Shown one piece after another: positions 10,346 through 19,112 of a DNA stretch of 48,309 nucleotides; position 1 is the stretch's first letter, and each line of letters starts with the position of its first letter. A program made the position numbers and the translations under genes. The notes under the pieces are model-generated. The model was not told the DNA's origin. It saw nothing but the letters and a program-made list of their open reading frames with translations, and searched no databases. This stretch comes from an uncultured SAR86 cluster bacterium (GTDB taxonomy: Bacteria; Pseudomonadota; Gammaproteobacteria; Magnimaribacterales; D2472). The stretch covers positions 1 to 48,309 of the forward strand of contig CAJQGX010000009.1 in NCBI GenBank assembly GCA_905478035.1, given 5' to 3'.

Positions 10346-12852
10346 CAAAGAAAAAATCAGTCCTAAGTAATAATTTTTGGTCTGATTTTTCTAAAATATA
10401 TAAAAATCCTTCATTAGTTAATCAATATTTAATAGAGAATTCAGATAGCATTGAAAAGATCGTTATCAATAATTTTAAAGAACTTAAATTAGATAAAGAA
10501 TATTCCATATATGCTAATGGTGGCTTTGGTAAAAAAGAAATGTTCCTATCTTCTGATGTTGATATTTCAATAGTTGAAAATAATACTACTAAGAAAAATA
10601 ATCATAATTTAGAAGCCTTTATTGCTAAATTATGGGATCTAGGCTTTCAAGTTGGCCACTCAGTAAGATCTATTAAAGATATAAAAAAAATAGCTAAAAA
10701 TGACTTAAAAGAATTTACTTCATATCTTACTAGAAGAGCTCTAATATCCAATCCTCAAACTGATAAACAAATAACAAAATCACTGAATGGCGCATGGAAC
10801 AAGAAAAGTTTTTTTAGTGCCAAATTGATAGAGCAAGAGGAAAGATATTCTTCATATCATTCAACAGAGTTTAATCTTGAGCCAGATTTAAAAGAGTCAC
10901 CTGGATGCATGCGTGATTTCCAAACATCTCTATGGATTTTACAGCAGTGCTTTAATTTAAATAGCTATGATGAAATATTGAATTCAAAGGAGTTTGGTCT
11001 TGAAATGAAGTCTGCTCTTGACTCTTATAATTTTATTAAAACTTTAAGGTTTGCATCAAATATTTTGTCATCAAAAAATAGATTAAGTTTTGAATCACAA
11101 ATTGAAATTTCAAAATCAGCAAAACTAGGGAAGAGTAAAGGGAAAGCATCAGTTGAAAAAATGATGAAAGATTTTTACGGACATGCATCTAATCTATCTA
11201 ATTTTAATAATTTTGTTTTTGAAACTTTTAAAGAAAAAAATAGTTTTGCAATTACTAAAAAGTATGGTGATTTTTATTTAAAAGGAAGAAAAATAGGTAT
11301 TAAAGATCATGAAATATCTAAGAATAAAAACCTTATTTTTGGAATATTTATTGCTATTGGTAAAAATAAAAAAATAGATGGCATAGATACCTCTACTATG
11401 ACTTTATTAAAAGAAAATATTCAGTTGATAGATAAAGGATTTAAGGATGATGGTTTTATTGCATCACAATTTCTTGATATTTTAAGATCAAAATACAATC
11501 TTTCCTCAATATTAAAATCAATGAAAAGCCTTGGAATTATTCAAGCTTACATTAAAGAGTTCGATGAGGTTGTTGGGCAAATGCAATTTGATTTATTCCA
11601 TGTATACACAGTAGATGAACATACATTCAAGGTTGTTAGAAATATGAGACAAATGCTTATTGAGTATGATGATGAGTTTAAGCTTGAGCATGAGTTATTA
11701 AATAAACTTCCAAAGGTAGAGATTTTATATTTAGCTGGACTATTTCATGACCTTGGCAAAGGTAAAGGTGGTGACCATTCTCAAATAGGTGCTGAAACAA
11801 GCTACAAATTTGCTAAAAAAATTGGCTTATCTGTTGCAGACGCTGATCTGATTTCATGGTTAGTTTTAAATCATCTTCAAATGTCATCCATTTCACAAAA
11901 AAAAGATATATCAGATCCCCAAACAATAGAGACCTTCGCTGATATGGTGCTGAACACAGAGCGCTTGGACTATTTGTACCTTTTAACAGTTAATGATGTA
12001 AGAGCAACAAATCCATCACTTTGGAATGGCTGGAAGCACGGACTTCTTAGAGATCTTTTTTTATTAACTAGATCAAAATTAAATAAAGAGCCAATTAAAA
12101 CATCATATGAGATAGCCCAGGATCGTCAAAAGAATGTACTTAATTCCATAGATAATAATATGAGAAATGAGCTTAAAAATTATTTAGATCTTTTTGATAT
12201 CTCTTATTTTAATAAGAATAATTCCGACAGGTTAATATGGCAAAGCCATCTTTTTCTTCAAGATAGTTCAAATAGCTTAATTATTGGTTCTAGAAGATGT
12301 TTTGGAAATTTATTAGAGGTTTTCATAAAAACTGAAAATTTTGATGGCTTATTTTTAAAGCTTATAGAAGTGCTAGAATTATCTGGCTTAGAAATTATCG
12401 ATGCATCTATAGCTACTAGTAATAATAAAGATATTGCAGCAAATACTTTTATTACAAAATTTATTCATCATGACAGAGTATTAAATAATTCTGAGGTGAA
12501 AGAGATTAAATCTAGACTTATTAATAACTTCAATAACTTTGCTAAAAATAAAAATATCAATATAAAAAAACATACTCAATCCAATACATTTAAAAAAAGT
12601 ATAAATATTTCTAACGTTGAAGATAAGGCTCAAAAGAAAAACCTTTTAACAATAGAAACTTCTGACGCTCCTGGTCTTCTAGCGAAAATTGCTAAGGTTC
12701 TTCATGACAATGGCACATCAATATATTCTGCAAGAATCAACACATTGGGAGATAGAGTTGAAGACACATTTGAGATAGAGGATGTAACTCTTTCTAGTGT
12801 TTCAGAAAATAAAATACAAAAAATTACCAATGACCTTATCCAGGTTATATAA
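10342..12852 (+). CDS. glnD: Bifunctional uridylyltransferase/uridylyl-removing enzyme GlnD (PII sensor)
   Basis: Senses glutamine and adds or removes UMP on PII proteins, controlling glutamine synthetase and nitrogen gene expression. Its 836 residues show all four expected parts. The nucleotidyltransferase motif is GGFGKKEMFLSSDVDIS with catalytic D72 and D74. A central linker follows, then an HD phosphohydrolase domain (LAGLFHDLGKGKGGDHSQ, about residues 460-480), then two ACT domains at about 650-710 and 768-830 (TIETSDAPGLLAKIAKVL). It is about 50 residues shorter than the E. coli protein but no domain is missing. It is translationally coupled to map by an ATGA overlap. Its PII partner is not in this window. 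Confidence 0.96.
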   Translation: MTKKKSVLSNNFWSDFSKIYKNPSLVNQYLIENSDSIEKIVINNFKELKLDKEYSIYANGGFGKKEMFLSSDVDISIVENNTTKKNNHNLEAFIAKLWDLGFQVGHSVRSIKDIKKIAKNDLKEFTSYLTRRALISNPQTDKQITKSLNGAWNKKSFFSAKLIEQEERYSSYHSTEFNLEPDLKESPGCMRDFQTSLWILQQCFNLNSYDEILNSKEFGLEMKSALDSYNFIKTLRFASNILSSKNRLSFESQIEISKSAKLGKSKGKASVEKMMKDFYGHASNLSNFNNFVFETFKEKNSFAITKKYGDFYLKGRKIGIKDHEISKNKNLIFGIFIAIGKNKKIDGIDTSTMTLLKENIQLIDKGFKDDGFIASQFLDILRSKYNLSSILKSMKSLGIIQAYIKEFDEVVGQMQFDLFHVYTVDEHTFKVVRNMRQMLIEYDDEFKLEHELLNKLPKVEILYLAGLFHDLGKGKGGDHSQIGAETSYKFAKKIGLSVADADLISWLVLNHLQMSSISQKKDISDPQTIETFADMVLNTERLDYLYLLTVNDVRATNPSLWNGWKHGLLRDLFLLTRSKLNKEPIKTSYEIAQDRQKNVLNSIDNNMRNELKNYLDLFDISYFNKNNSDRLIWQSHLFLQDSSNSLIIGSRRCFGNLLEVFIKTENFDGLFLKLIEVLELSGLEIIDASIATSNNKDIAANTFITKFIHHDRVLNNSEVKEIKSRLINNFNNFAKNKNINIKKHTQSNTFKKSINISNVEDKAQKKNLLTIETSDAPGLLAKIAKVLHDNGTSIYSARINTLGDRVEDTFEIEDVTLSSVSENKIQKITNDLIQVI

Positions 12853-12870
12853 ATTAATCTTTTACCAAAC

Positions 12871-12876
12871 TATAAT
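12871..12876 (+). promoter_or_regulatory. Perfect -10 box (TATAAT) 6 bases before the dapD start
   Basis: The 30-base glnD-dapD gap contains a perfect TATAAT followed by exactly 6 bases (AACATC) and then the dapD ATG, with no Shine-Dalgarno sequence. Transcription would be expected to begin at or next to the start codon. There is no good -35 hexamer at 16-18 bases upstream (only AT-rich sequence), so strength is uncertain. Confidence 0.55.
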
Positions 12877-12882
12877 AACATC

Positions 12883-13797
12883 ATGAAAATTAGTGCATTA
12901 GGTTTTGCTACAACATCTAAATCAGGTGACATTCTTGATGTGTATTATCCTAATATTGATTTTGATGAAGAAAAAATTAATATAGCCAACACGAAAAATG
13001 TAAGTTCAAGCAAGAAAACTGTTGAATTGAATTGGGGTCAAGAGGATCTTGATAATCCTGTGGAAGATGTATGTTCTGCTTATTTAAAGCTTCATCTGAT
13101 TTCATATAAATTGGTGAAACCAAATTCAATTAATTTAGATGGGTTGTTTGCAGCACTCCCGAATGTTGCATGGACAAATCAAGGCCCAATTAGTACGGAT
13201 GAAATAGATGAAAAATTACATGATGCAAAATTAAACAATACAGATTTATATGTTAGATCTTTAGATAAGTTCCCTTCTCTTACAGATTACATTATTCCAA
13301 AAAATGTAAGGATTGCTGATACGTCCAGAGTTCGACTTGGAGCTTATTTAGGATCTGGCACAACAATAATGCATGAAGGTTTTGTTAATTTTAATGCAGG
13401 CACACTTGGAACTGCAATGATTGAAGGCAGAATTTCAGCTGGTGTTGTTGTTGGAAATAATTCAGATTTAGGTGGCGGATGTAGCACTATGGGCACACTG
13501 TCAGGCGGAAATAATATTAAAATATCTATAGGTGAAAATTGCTTATTAGGAGCTAATTCAGGCCTAGGAATACCACTAGGGAATAATTGCACTATTGAAG
13601 CTGGTCTTTACATTACAGCTGGAACAAAAATAGAAAAGTTTGATGAAAATGGAGATTCTATTGCTATTTGCAAGGGCTCTGATTTGTCAGGGTGCTCTGA
13701 TATTGTTTTTATTAGACATTCATTAACTGGAAAGGTTATGGCGAAAGTTAATAAATCATCTGTAGAACTAAATTCGGAACTACATTCAAATGATTGA
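12883..13797 (+). CDS. dapD: 2,3,4,5-tetrahydropyridine-2,6-dicarboxylate N-succinyltransferase
   Basis: Succinylates tetrahydrodipicolinate in the succinylase branch of diaminopimelate and lysine synthesis. At 304 residues it lies between the 274-residue E. coli and the longer Pseudomonas-type enzymes. The N-terminal domain is followed by a left-handed parallel beta helix made of hexapeptide repeats (from about residue 145: RIADTSRVRLGAYLGSG, then EGRISAGVVVGNNSDLGGG, and onward to about 260). The next step in the branch (dapC) is not adjacent, but dapE overlaps its 3' end by 8 bases, so the two are co-transcribed. It has its own promoter candidate in the glnD-dapD gap. Confidence 0.95.
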   Translation: MKISALGFATTSKSGDILDVYYPNIDFDEEKINIANTKNVSSSKKTVELNWGQEDLDNPVEDVCSAYLKLHLISYKLVKPNSINLDGLFAALPNVAWTNQGPISTDEIDEKLHDAKLNNTDLYVRSLDKFPSLTDYIIPKNVRIADTSRVRLGAYLGSGTTIMHEGFVNFNAGTLGTAMIEGRISAGVVVGNNSDLGGGCSTMGTLSGGNNIKISIGENCLLGANSGLGIPLGNNCTIEAGLYITAGTKIEKFDENGDSIAICKGSDLSGCSDIVFIRHSLTGKVMAKVNKSSVELNSELHSND

Positions 13798-14920
13798 ATT
13801 TCTTCAAAAATTAATTCAAATAGAATCTCTTTCACCTCGAGATGAGGGATGCTTTGAATTGATAGAGACTAGATTAAAAAAATTAAATTTCGATTGTGAA
13901 AGAATTGATTACCTTAATGTTGAAAATTTATATGCAACCTTTGGAACGAAAGGTAAATTATTTTGTTTTTTAGGTCATACAGATGTAGTACCTACTGGTC
14001 CGGTCGAAAATTGGAGCTATCCACCCTTTTCTGGTCATATTGAGGGAGACCTTATGTATGGAAGAGGTACGGCTGATATGAAAGGATCAATAGCTGCTTT
14101 TCTAGATTCATTAGAAGAGTTCTTTTCATCGAACCCCGATCTAAATTTCAGAATTGCCGTATTGTTGACATCAAATGAAGAAGGAGATGCCTGTGATGGG
14201 TTTATCGATAGAATTGTTGATAAGATGATTGAGAATGATGAAAAAATAGATTTATGTCTTGTAGGTGAGCCAACTTCATACTTAAAAATTGGCGATAGTG
14301 TAAGGATTGGAAGAAGAGGATCTTTAGGTGGATGTTTAAAAGTTCTTGGTAAACAGGGCCATATTGCTTATCCCGAAAATGTTAAAAATCCAATCTTTTC
14401 TGCAAGCGATGCAATTGTGGAACTTAAAAATACAGTTTGGGATAATGGTAATGCAATTTTTCAACCTACTAGCTTTCAAATATCTAATATCCATTCTGGT
14501 ACCGGGGCAAAGAATGTTGTTCCAGGAGAGCTAGAAATGTTCTTTAATTTCAGATATTCAACAGAATCATCTCAAGAAACATTGGTAAATGAATTCGAAT
14601 CAATTCTAAAAAAATTAAATATTGACTATGAAATCGAATGGAAATTGAGCGGTTTGCCATATCTAACTGAAAAAAATACTCTTAAAAACATTGTGGTTCA
14701 ATCAGTTGAGAAAATTGCTGGTTACAAGCCTGATTTAAATGCAAAGGGCGGGACTTCAGATGGAAGATTTATTGCAAAAATGGGTACAGAGATTATAGAA
14801 CTTGGACCGCTTAACGAAACAATTCACCAAATAGATGAACATATCAAGATATCTGAGTTATGGACCTTAAAAAATATCTATACAGATATCTTAAAAGGCC
14901 TCAATAAGAAATTAACTTAG
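13790..14920 (+). CDS. dapE: Succinyl-diaminopimelate desuccinylase
   Basis: Zinc-dependent M20-family amidohydrolase releasing LL-diaminopimelate and succinate. Its 376 residues match the family. Metal and catalytic residues are visible: LGHTDVVPTG (H63, D65), GRGTADMKGS (bridging D96), TSNEEGDACDG (E130 base and E131 ligand), VGEPTS (metal ligand Glu in the next strand) and a C-terminal NETIHQIDE with the last histidine ligand. The dimerisation (lid) domain occupies the middle. The ATG lies inside the dapD end. At its own end the TAG overlaps, on the opposite strand, the TAA of the convergent peptide transporter by 4 bases (14917-14920). Confidence 0.97.
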   Translation: MIEFLQKLIQIESLSPRDEGCFELIETRLKKLNFDCERIDYLNVENLYATFGTKGKLFCFLGHTDVVPTGPVENWSYPPFSGHIEGDLMYGRGTADMKGSIAAFLDSLEEFFSSNPDLNFRIAVLLTSNEEGDACDGFIDRIVDKMIENDEKIDLCLVGEPTSYLKIGDSVRIGRRGSLGGCLKVLGKQGHIAYPENVKNPIFSASDAIVELKNTVWDNGNAIFQPTSFQISNIHSGTGAKNVVPGELEMFFNFRYSTESSQETLVNEFESILKKLNIDYEIEWKLSGLPYLTEKNTLKNIVVQSVEKIAGYKPDLNAKGGTSDGRFIAKMGTEIIELGPLNETIHQIDEHIKISELWTLKNIYTDILKGLNKKLT

Positions 14921-16404
14921 TTTATTCCGTGCATTCCCTTCTTTAATAAAGGAGTACAGACTGCCAACAATATTCCTACTGCAACTGCTATAAGTCCTAC
15001 ATTTGTGTATACATCTACAAATGCTGATTTCTGAGCTAAAGTGAATATATTTTCGCTACCAGCCATTCCATCACTTGCAGTAGCTCTTGCTATTAATCCT
15101 GCAACAAAATTTCCTGCTGCAGATGCAAAAAACCACATTCCCATCATCATGCCAACAATTCTCTTTGGTGATAACTTGGTAACAGATGAAAGACCAACAG
15201 GAGATAAGCATAGCTCTCCAATTGTATGAAGAAGATATAAAAGCATTATCCAAAATACTCCAGTTTGAACTCCAGATGAACTCTTCATTCCAAAAACAAG
15301 AACAAGGAACCCAATCCCTACAAACATAATACCTATTGCAAACTTCAAAGGTGTTGAAGGCTCTATATTTCTTTTAGCTAGAGCTAACCACATGAAAGCA
15401 AAAATAGGAGCAAGAGTGAATATGAAAAATGCATTTAAAGATTGAAACATTGAAGCTGGAACTTCCCATCCTAAGATTGTTCTATCCACTCCCCTGTCAG
15501 TAAGGATATTTAGAGATGATCCTGCTTGTTCAAAAAGAGCCCAAAAAATTAATGAGAACAATATTAAAATTCCAACTACAATCATTCTATCTCTCTCTTC
15601 TGGAGAGCATTTTGACAATGAATAAAATAACCAAAAAGCAATACAGATTGCACCAAAACCACCAAGAAGATTACCAACTATTTCTTGGTTCTGTATAAGC
15701 AACCAAGATGCAATAACCATAAATATGCCGCTAATATATGCCCAATTTTCATAAGTAATATTAAACTTCTTTTCCATATAGAAATCTGATGTTGGTTCTG
15801 CATGCCCATCTAGGTATTTTTGACCCCACAAAAAAATTATTAGTCCTATTAGCATTCCTATACCAGCTGCACCAAAGCCATATGACCAGCCATAGGTTTC
15901 ACCTAAATAGCCACAAAGCAAAGAGGCGGTGAAGGCTCCAATATTTATACCCATGTAAAAAATAGTAAATCCAGGATCTCTTCTAGGATCTCCTTCCTCA
16001 TATAAAGCTCCAACCATAGTTGATATGTTTGGTTTCAAGAAACCCACTCCAGAAATTATAAGAGCCAAAGATAGATAAAATACTTGAACATTACTTTCGA
16101 AGGCCATTCCTGTATGTCCTAAAACTAAAAGTATTGCACCGAATGTTACTGACTTCCTTGAGCCAAGTATCCTATCTGCAAGCATCCCACCAAAAACTGG
16201 CATTATGTATACCAAAGAGGTATATGCGCCATAAATGATATAACTTTGAGCATCAGAAAATTCCCAATGCTTTGTAAGATATAGTATTAGTAATGCTCTC
16301 ATTCCATAGTAAGAAAATCTTTCCCACATCTCAGTAGCAAAACATACAAAAAGACCTTTTGGATGGCCTAGAAATTCTGATGATCCTGTAATTGAAGTAT
16401 TCAT
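14917..16404 (-). CDS. POT-family (proton-dependent) oligopeptide transporter
   Basis: Inner-membrane major-facilitator protein importing di- and tripeptides with protons. The family signature ExxERFxYYG is at residues 25-34 (EMWERFSYYG) in the first membrane helix. A second family motif, FYMGINIGA, is near residue 148. At 495 residues with about 12-14 hydrophobic segments it matches DtpA/PTR2-type carriers. It is transcribed alone, divergently from the RDD gene across 41 bases. With pepA nearby it points to peptide scavenging, although pepA is in a separate transcription unit. Which Dtp paralogue it corresponds to cannot be told, so no symbol is given. Confidence 0.93.
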   Translation of the reverse strand: MNTSITGSSEFLGHPKGLFVCFATEMWERFSYYGMRALLILYLTKHWEFSDAQSYIIYGAYTSLVYIMPVFGGMLADRILGSRKSVTFGAILLVLGHTGMAFESNVQVFYLSLALIISGVGFLKPNISTMVGALYEEGDPRRDPGFTIFYMGINIGAFTASLLCGYLGETYGWSYGFGAAGIGMLIGLIIFLWGQKYLDGHAEPTSDFYMEKKFNITYENWAYISGIFMVIASWLLIQNQEIVGNLLGGFGAICIAFWLFYSLSKCSPEERDRMIVVGILILFSLIFWALFEQAGSSLNILTDRGVDRTILGWEVPASMFQSLNAFFIFTLAPIFAFMWLALAKRNIEPSTPLKFAIGIMFVGIGFLVLVFGMKSSSGVQTGVFWIMLLYLLHTIGELCLSPVGLSSVTKLSPKRIVGMMMGMWFFASAAGNFVAGLIARATASDGMAGSENIFTLAQKSAFVDVYTNVGLIAVAVGILLAVCTPLLKKGMHGIN

Positions 16405-16433
16405 AAGTTATTTATTCTTTTAAAAGTTTTAAG

Positions 16434-16439
16434 TACTAT
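16434..16439 (+). promoter_or_regulatory. -10 box (TACTAT) 6 bases before the RDD gene start
   Basis: In the 41-base gap between the divergent peptide transporter and the RDD gene, TACTAT is followed by exactly 6 bases (ACCAAA) and the ATG at 16446. No Shine-Dalgarno sequence is present. A weak -35 candidate (TTATTC, 16412-16417) lies 16 bases upstream. The geometry matches that seen at greA and dapD and predicts a leaderless mRNA. Confidence 0.45.
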
Positions 16440-16445
16440 ACCAAA

Positions 16446-16856
16446 ATGAAAAATAAATCACATAAGGTTTCACCGCTAAAAAGAATCGCAGCAACAATTT
16501 ATGATTTGTTTTTACTTCTAGGTGTATGGTTTTTAGTAGGATCAATAGCATTATGGGCTAATGATGGTGAAGTTTTAAATCCATGGCTTGGTCTAACTAT
16601 TGTATTTGTTAGCACTTGGTCTTTCTACGCTTACTTTTGGACTCATGGAAATAAAACTTTAGGCATGGCCGTCTGGAAAATAGAAATTTATAGTGAGGAT
16701 GGTAAAAATCTAACTATTAAACAAGTATCAATAAGATATCTTGCAAATCTTTTTGTTGTATTTTTTGCTGGCATACCACTATTGCAAATTTATTTTTCAA
16801 AAGATGGAAGATCTATTAGTGACTCTTTATCAAAAACTAATCTAAAGTATATTTAA
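16446..16856 (+). CDS. RDD family membrane protein
   Basis: A small protein of 136 residues with the RDD fold: the N-terminal PLKRIAATIYDLFLLLGVWF carries the Arg-Asp pair that names the family, followed by three hydrophobic segments (about 18-38, 46-64 and 98-116) and the conserved loop NKTLGMAVWKIEI before the last segment. The function of most RDD proteins is unknown; some act as ion exchangers in stress tolerance, but nothing here points to that. It is transcribed alone. Its TAA overlaps the lptG TAA of the opposite strand by 4 bases (TTAA, 16853-16856). Confidence 0.9.
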   Translation: MKNKSHKVSPLKRIAATIYDLFLLLGVWFLVGSIALWANDGEVLNPWLGLTIVFVSTWSFYAYFWTHGNKTLGMAVWKIEIYSEDGKNLTIKQVSIRYLANLFVVFFAGIPLLQIYFSKDGRSISDSLSKTNLKYI

Positions 16857-17908
16857 ATTTTCTTGTAAGAGTAGATGCTTATTAATACCAAAATACAAGC
16901 TGGTATAACTACTCCAATTAGGATTGGAAGATTATATGAAATAAAGATACTTGCTGAAAGATCTTGAGATATTCTATATAAAAATCCACCCAAGACAGCT
17001 AAAACAATTCTTGATCCAGGAGAAGAATCTCTTAATGAACCAAAGATAAAAGATCCAAAAAATATTAGTATTGCCAATACTGAAAATGGGTAAAATAATT
17101 TTTTATAATAAGCTTTATCTAAATGGGCCTTAAATAAAATATCTTCTTGAAGATTGCTATTCAACAAATATGATCTATAAAGAATAATATTACTAATTCT
17201 TAAGTTATCAATATCTGAAAATGGAATACTTGCAACTAAAGGAAATGAGAATTTTTCAAGATTGCCTATTTTTTCCTGAGATGAAATATTTTCAATTAGC
17301 ACGCCTTCATCAAAAACTAACGCGCCATTTTGAATTTTTGCAGACTGTGCCGATTTAAAGTATCTAACTTTCTTTGAATCAAGATCAAGTCTTATAAGTC
17401 TTACATTAAAAATAGTATCTTTAATAATATTTGTATAACTCAAAAATGAGTCATTTTGCATTATCCATTGTGAATTTGGTTGCGCTTTTTTAGGTTGATC
17501 TGTAAGCAAAACTTTTTCAATCTTAGAATTCATATGTAATTCTTTAAAAATCATCTCATCCAAAGTTAAAACTGAAAGCACTAAAATCATAGAACCCATT
17601 GTGCTTATTAAAATTATTTTTAATGGGGATTGTCCATTGGATCTAAGCACATTGAGATTTCCTTCCTGATGAGAAATTCCAAGTGCTATCATAAAACCAA
17701 GAAGAGAAGCGCCCTCAAGGAATTCAATCGACCTGTGAGGCATGGAGGTAATTGAATATTTAAGTATTGATAGGAAAGTGTAATTGTCTGTCAGGCTCTC
17801 TAGCTCAGAAATGATATTGAATACCATATCAAGCAAAGCAAAAATAATAAAAATGAATGATGAAATAATCAAAGATCTTTTTATTAAATACTTATTAAAT
17901 ATCTTCAT
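16853..17908 (-). CDS. lptG: LPS export ABC transporter permease LptG
   Basis: One of the two inner-membrane permeases of the LptB2FGC machine that extracts LPS and passes it to LptC/LptA. I start it at the ATG at 17908 (MKIFNKYLIKRSL, 351 residues), which overlaps the lptF TAA by one base (TAATG). A TTG five codons earlier is possible but less likely. Three membrane helices lie at the N-terminal side (about 10-35, 55-75 and 95-115), then a periplasmic beta-jellyroll (about 135-260), then three C-terminal helices including a GSRIVLAVLGGFLYRISQD segment. Its place after lptF, divergent from pepA, is the standard gammaproteobacterial layout. Confidence 0.94.
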   Translation of the reverse strand: MKIFNKYLIKRSLIISSFIFIIFALLDMVFNIISELESLTDNYTFLSILKYSITSMPHRSIEFLEGASLLGFMIALGISHQEGNLNVLRSNGQSPLKIILISTMGSMILVLSVLTLDEMIFKELHMNSKIEKVLLTDQPKKAQPNSQWIMQNDSFLSYTNIIKDTIFNVRLIRLDLDSKKVRYFKSAQSAKIQNGALVFDEGVLIENISSQEKIGNLEKFSFPLVASIPFSDIDNLRISNIILYRSYLLNSNLQEDILFKAHLDKAYYKKLFYPFSVLAILIFFGSFIFGSLRDSSPGSRIVLAVLGGFLYRISQDLSASIFISYNLPILIGVVIPACILVLISIYSYKKI

Positions 17909-19044
17909 TATGAAACGATCCAAATAAATATAAAAATTAAAGCCGTAGCAACTAAATATTTAAAATATTCGTGTTCTCTAAAAATTAAGATTTTTGTATT
18001 TGCGATTTGTAGGCTATCTTTAAAAACATACAAGGCTGCTAGAAGGCCAAAAATTAAATGCACCCACCATAATCCAATACCTGAACTAGGATTAGATGAA
18101 AGCGACTCTCTTCCAAGAATTAAAAGACTTAAATATGTTGTATATATTAGCATTCCTGGGAGAATTACCGAGAATCTTCCCTGCCTAGGCTTTACTGCGC
18201 CCATAAAAACACCTAAAAATAATAAAATAATAAGAGTAGACGGAATAGAAAGATTCCAATGAAAATTAGCTTTTACAGATAAATCAGAATAATCAAAAAT
18301 TTTTGACATATTAAGCCCCTCCACTCTGTTCATATCTCTTTCAATTGGAGAAATAAAACTTTTAAATGAAGAAGTCAATTGTTTTTGATCTGAAAAAACT
18401 CCTTTGTAAAAAATTCCATCTTTAAAATTTAATTTTAATTTGCTTTTATTTTTAGAAATCTGGAGTTGATCAGCAACTACCAAACTAGATCCATTTTCGT
18501 CAGATGTGAGTAGTTTTATTTCTGATAACACATCTTCATTTACGTCTTTTGCATAGATGAAAGCCCTGCCACCTTCTAACACATATAATTTATCTGGTTT
18601 CATTGATTCTATTTGCTCTTCAAAAGAATCTATAGATATTAATTCTTGAGATAATGCTTTTGTGTATGGTGCTATGTAAAGACTCAAGATTAAAGTTAAC
18701 GAAAAGTATATAAATGCTTGAGGGAACAAGAATTTAACTAAATCTAACTGCGAGAGACCAACTGAAATATAACCATAGATTTCTCTTTCTGCATAAAGTC
18801 TACTTATACTAATTAATACGCCAAGAAAAAAAGATAAAGGTATTAATAATGTTATAAAATCTGGGAATCTTAAAAAAATAACACTGAAAATAATAGCTGG
18901 ATCCATTGATCCCTCTGCAGCTTTTTCAAAATAACCAACAAATCTAGAACCTACAACAAGAAGGAATAGGATCATTAGAATACTACTAGAAGTTTTTAGT
19001 ACCTCTATATTCAAACTTTTTGAAAGAATATTTTTTTTATACAT
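17908..19044 (-). CDS. lptF: LPS export ABC transporter permease LptF
   Basis: Partner of LptG in lipopolysaccharide extraction from the inner membrane. Two starts are possible: an ATG at 19065 (385 residues) and one at 19044 (MYKKNILSKSLN, 378 residues). I prefer the second because it puts the IEVLKTS segment about as far from the start as in E. coli. Neither has a clear ribosome binding site. Features are the N-terminal helix with SRFVGYFEKAAEG, the LLIPLSFFLGVLISISRLYAEREI segment typical of LptF/LptG, a periplasmic jellyroll in the middle and three C-terminal helices. It is divergent from pepA across a short AT-rich gap. Confidence 0.94.
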   Translation of the reverse strand: MYKKNILSKSLNIEVLKTSSSILMILFLLVVGSRFVGYFEKAAEGSMDPAIIFSVIFLRFPDFITLLIPLSFFLGVLISISRLYAEREIYGYISVGLSQLDLVKFLFPQAFIYFSLTLILSLYIAPYTKALSQELISIDSFEEQIESMKPDKLYVLEGGRAFIYAKDVNEDVLSEIKLLTSDENGSSLVVADQLQISKNKSKLKLNFKDGIFYKGVFSDQKQLTSSFKSFISPIERDMNRVEGLNMSKIFDYSDLSVKANFHWNLSIPSTLIILLFLGVFMGAVKPRQGRFSVILPGMLIYTTYLSLLILGRESLSSNPSSGIGLWWVHLIFGLLAALYVFKDSLQIANTKILIFREHEYFKYLVATALIFIFIWIVS

Positions 19045-19112
19045 GCCTTGAGAACTATGATGCATTACAATAAATATCTTATCACTAGAAAACTATAAAT
19101 AGGAGAGCTTAC

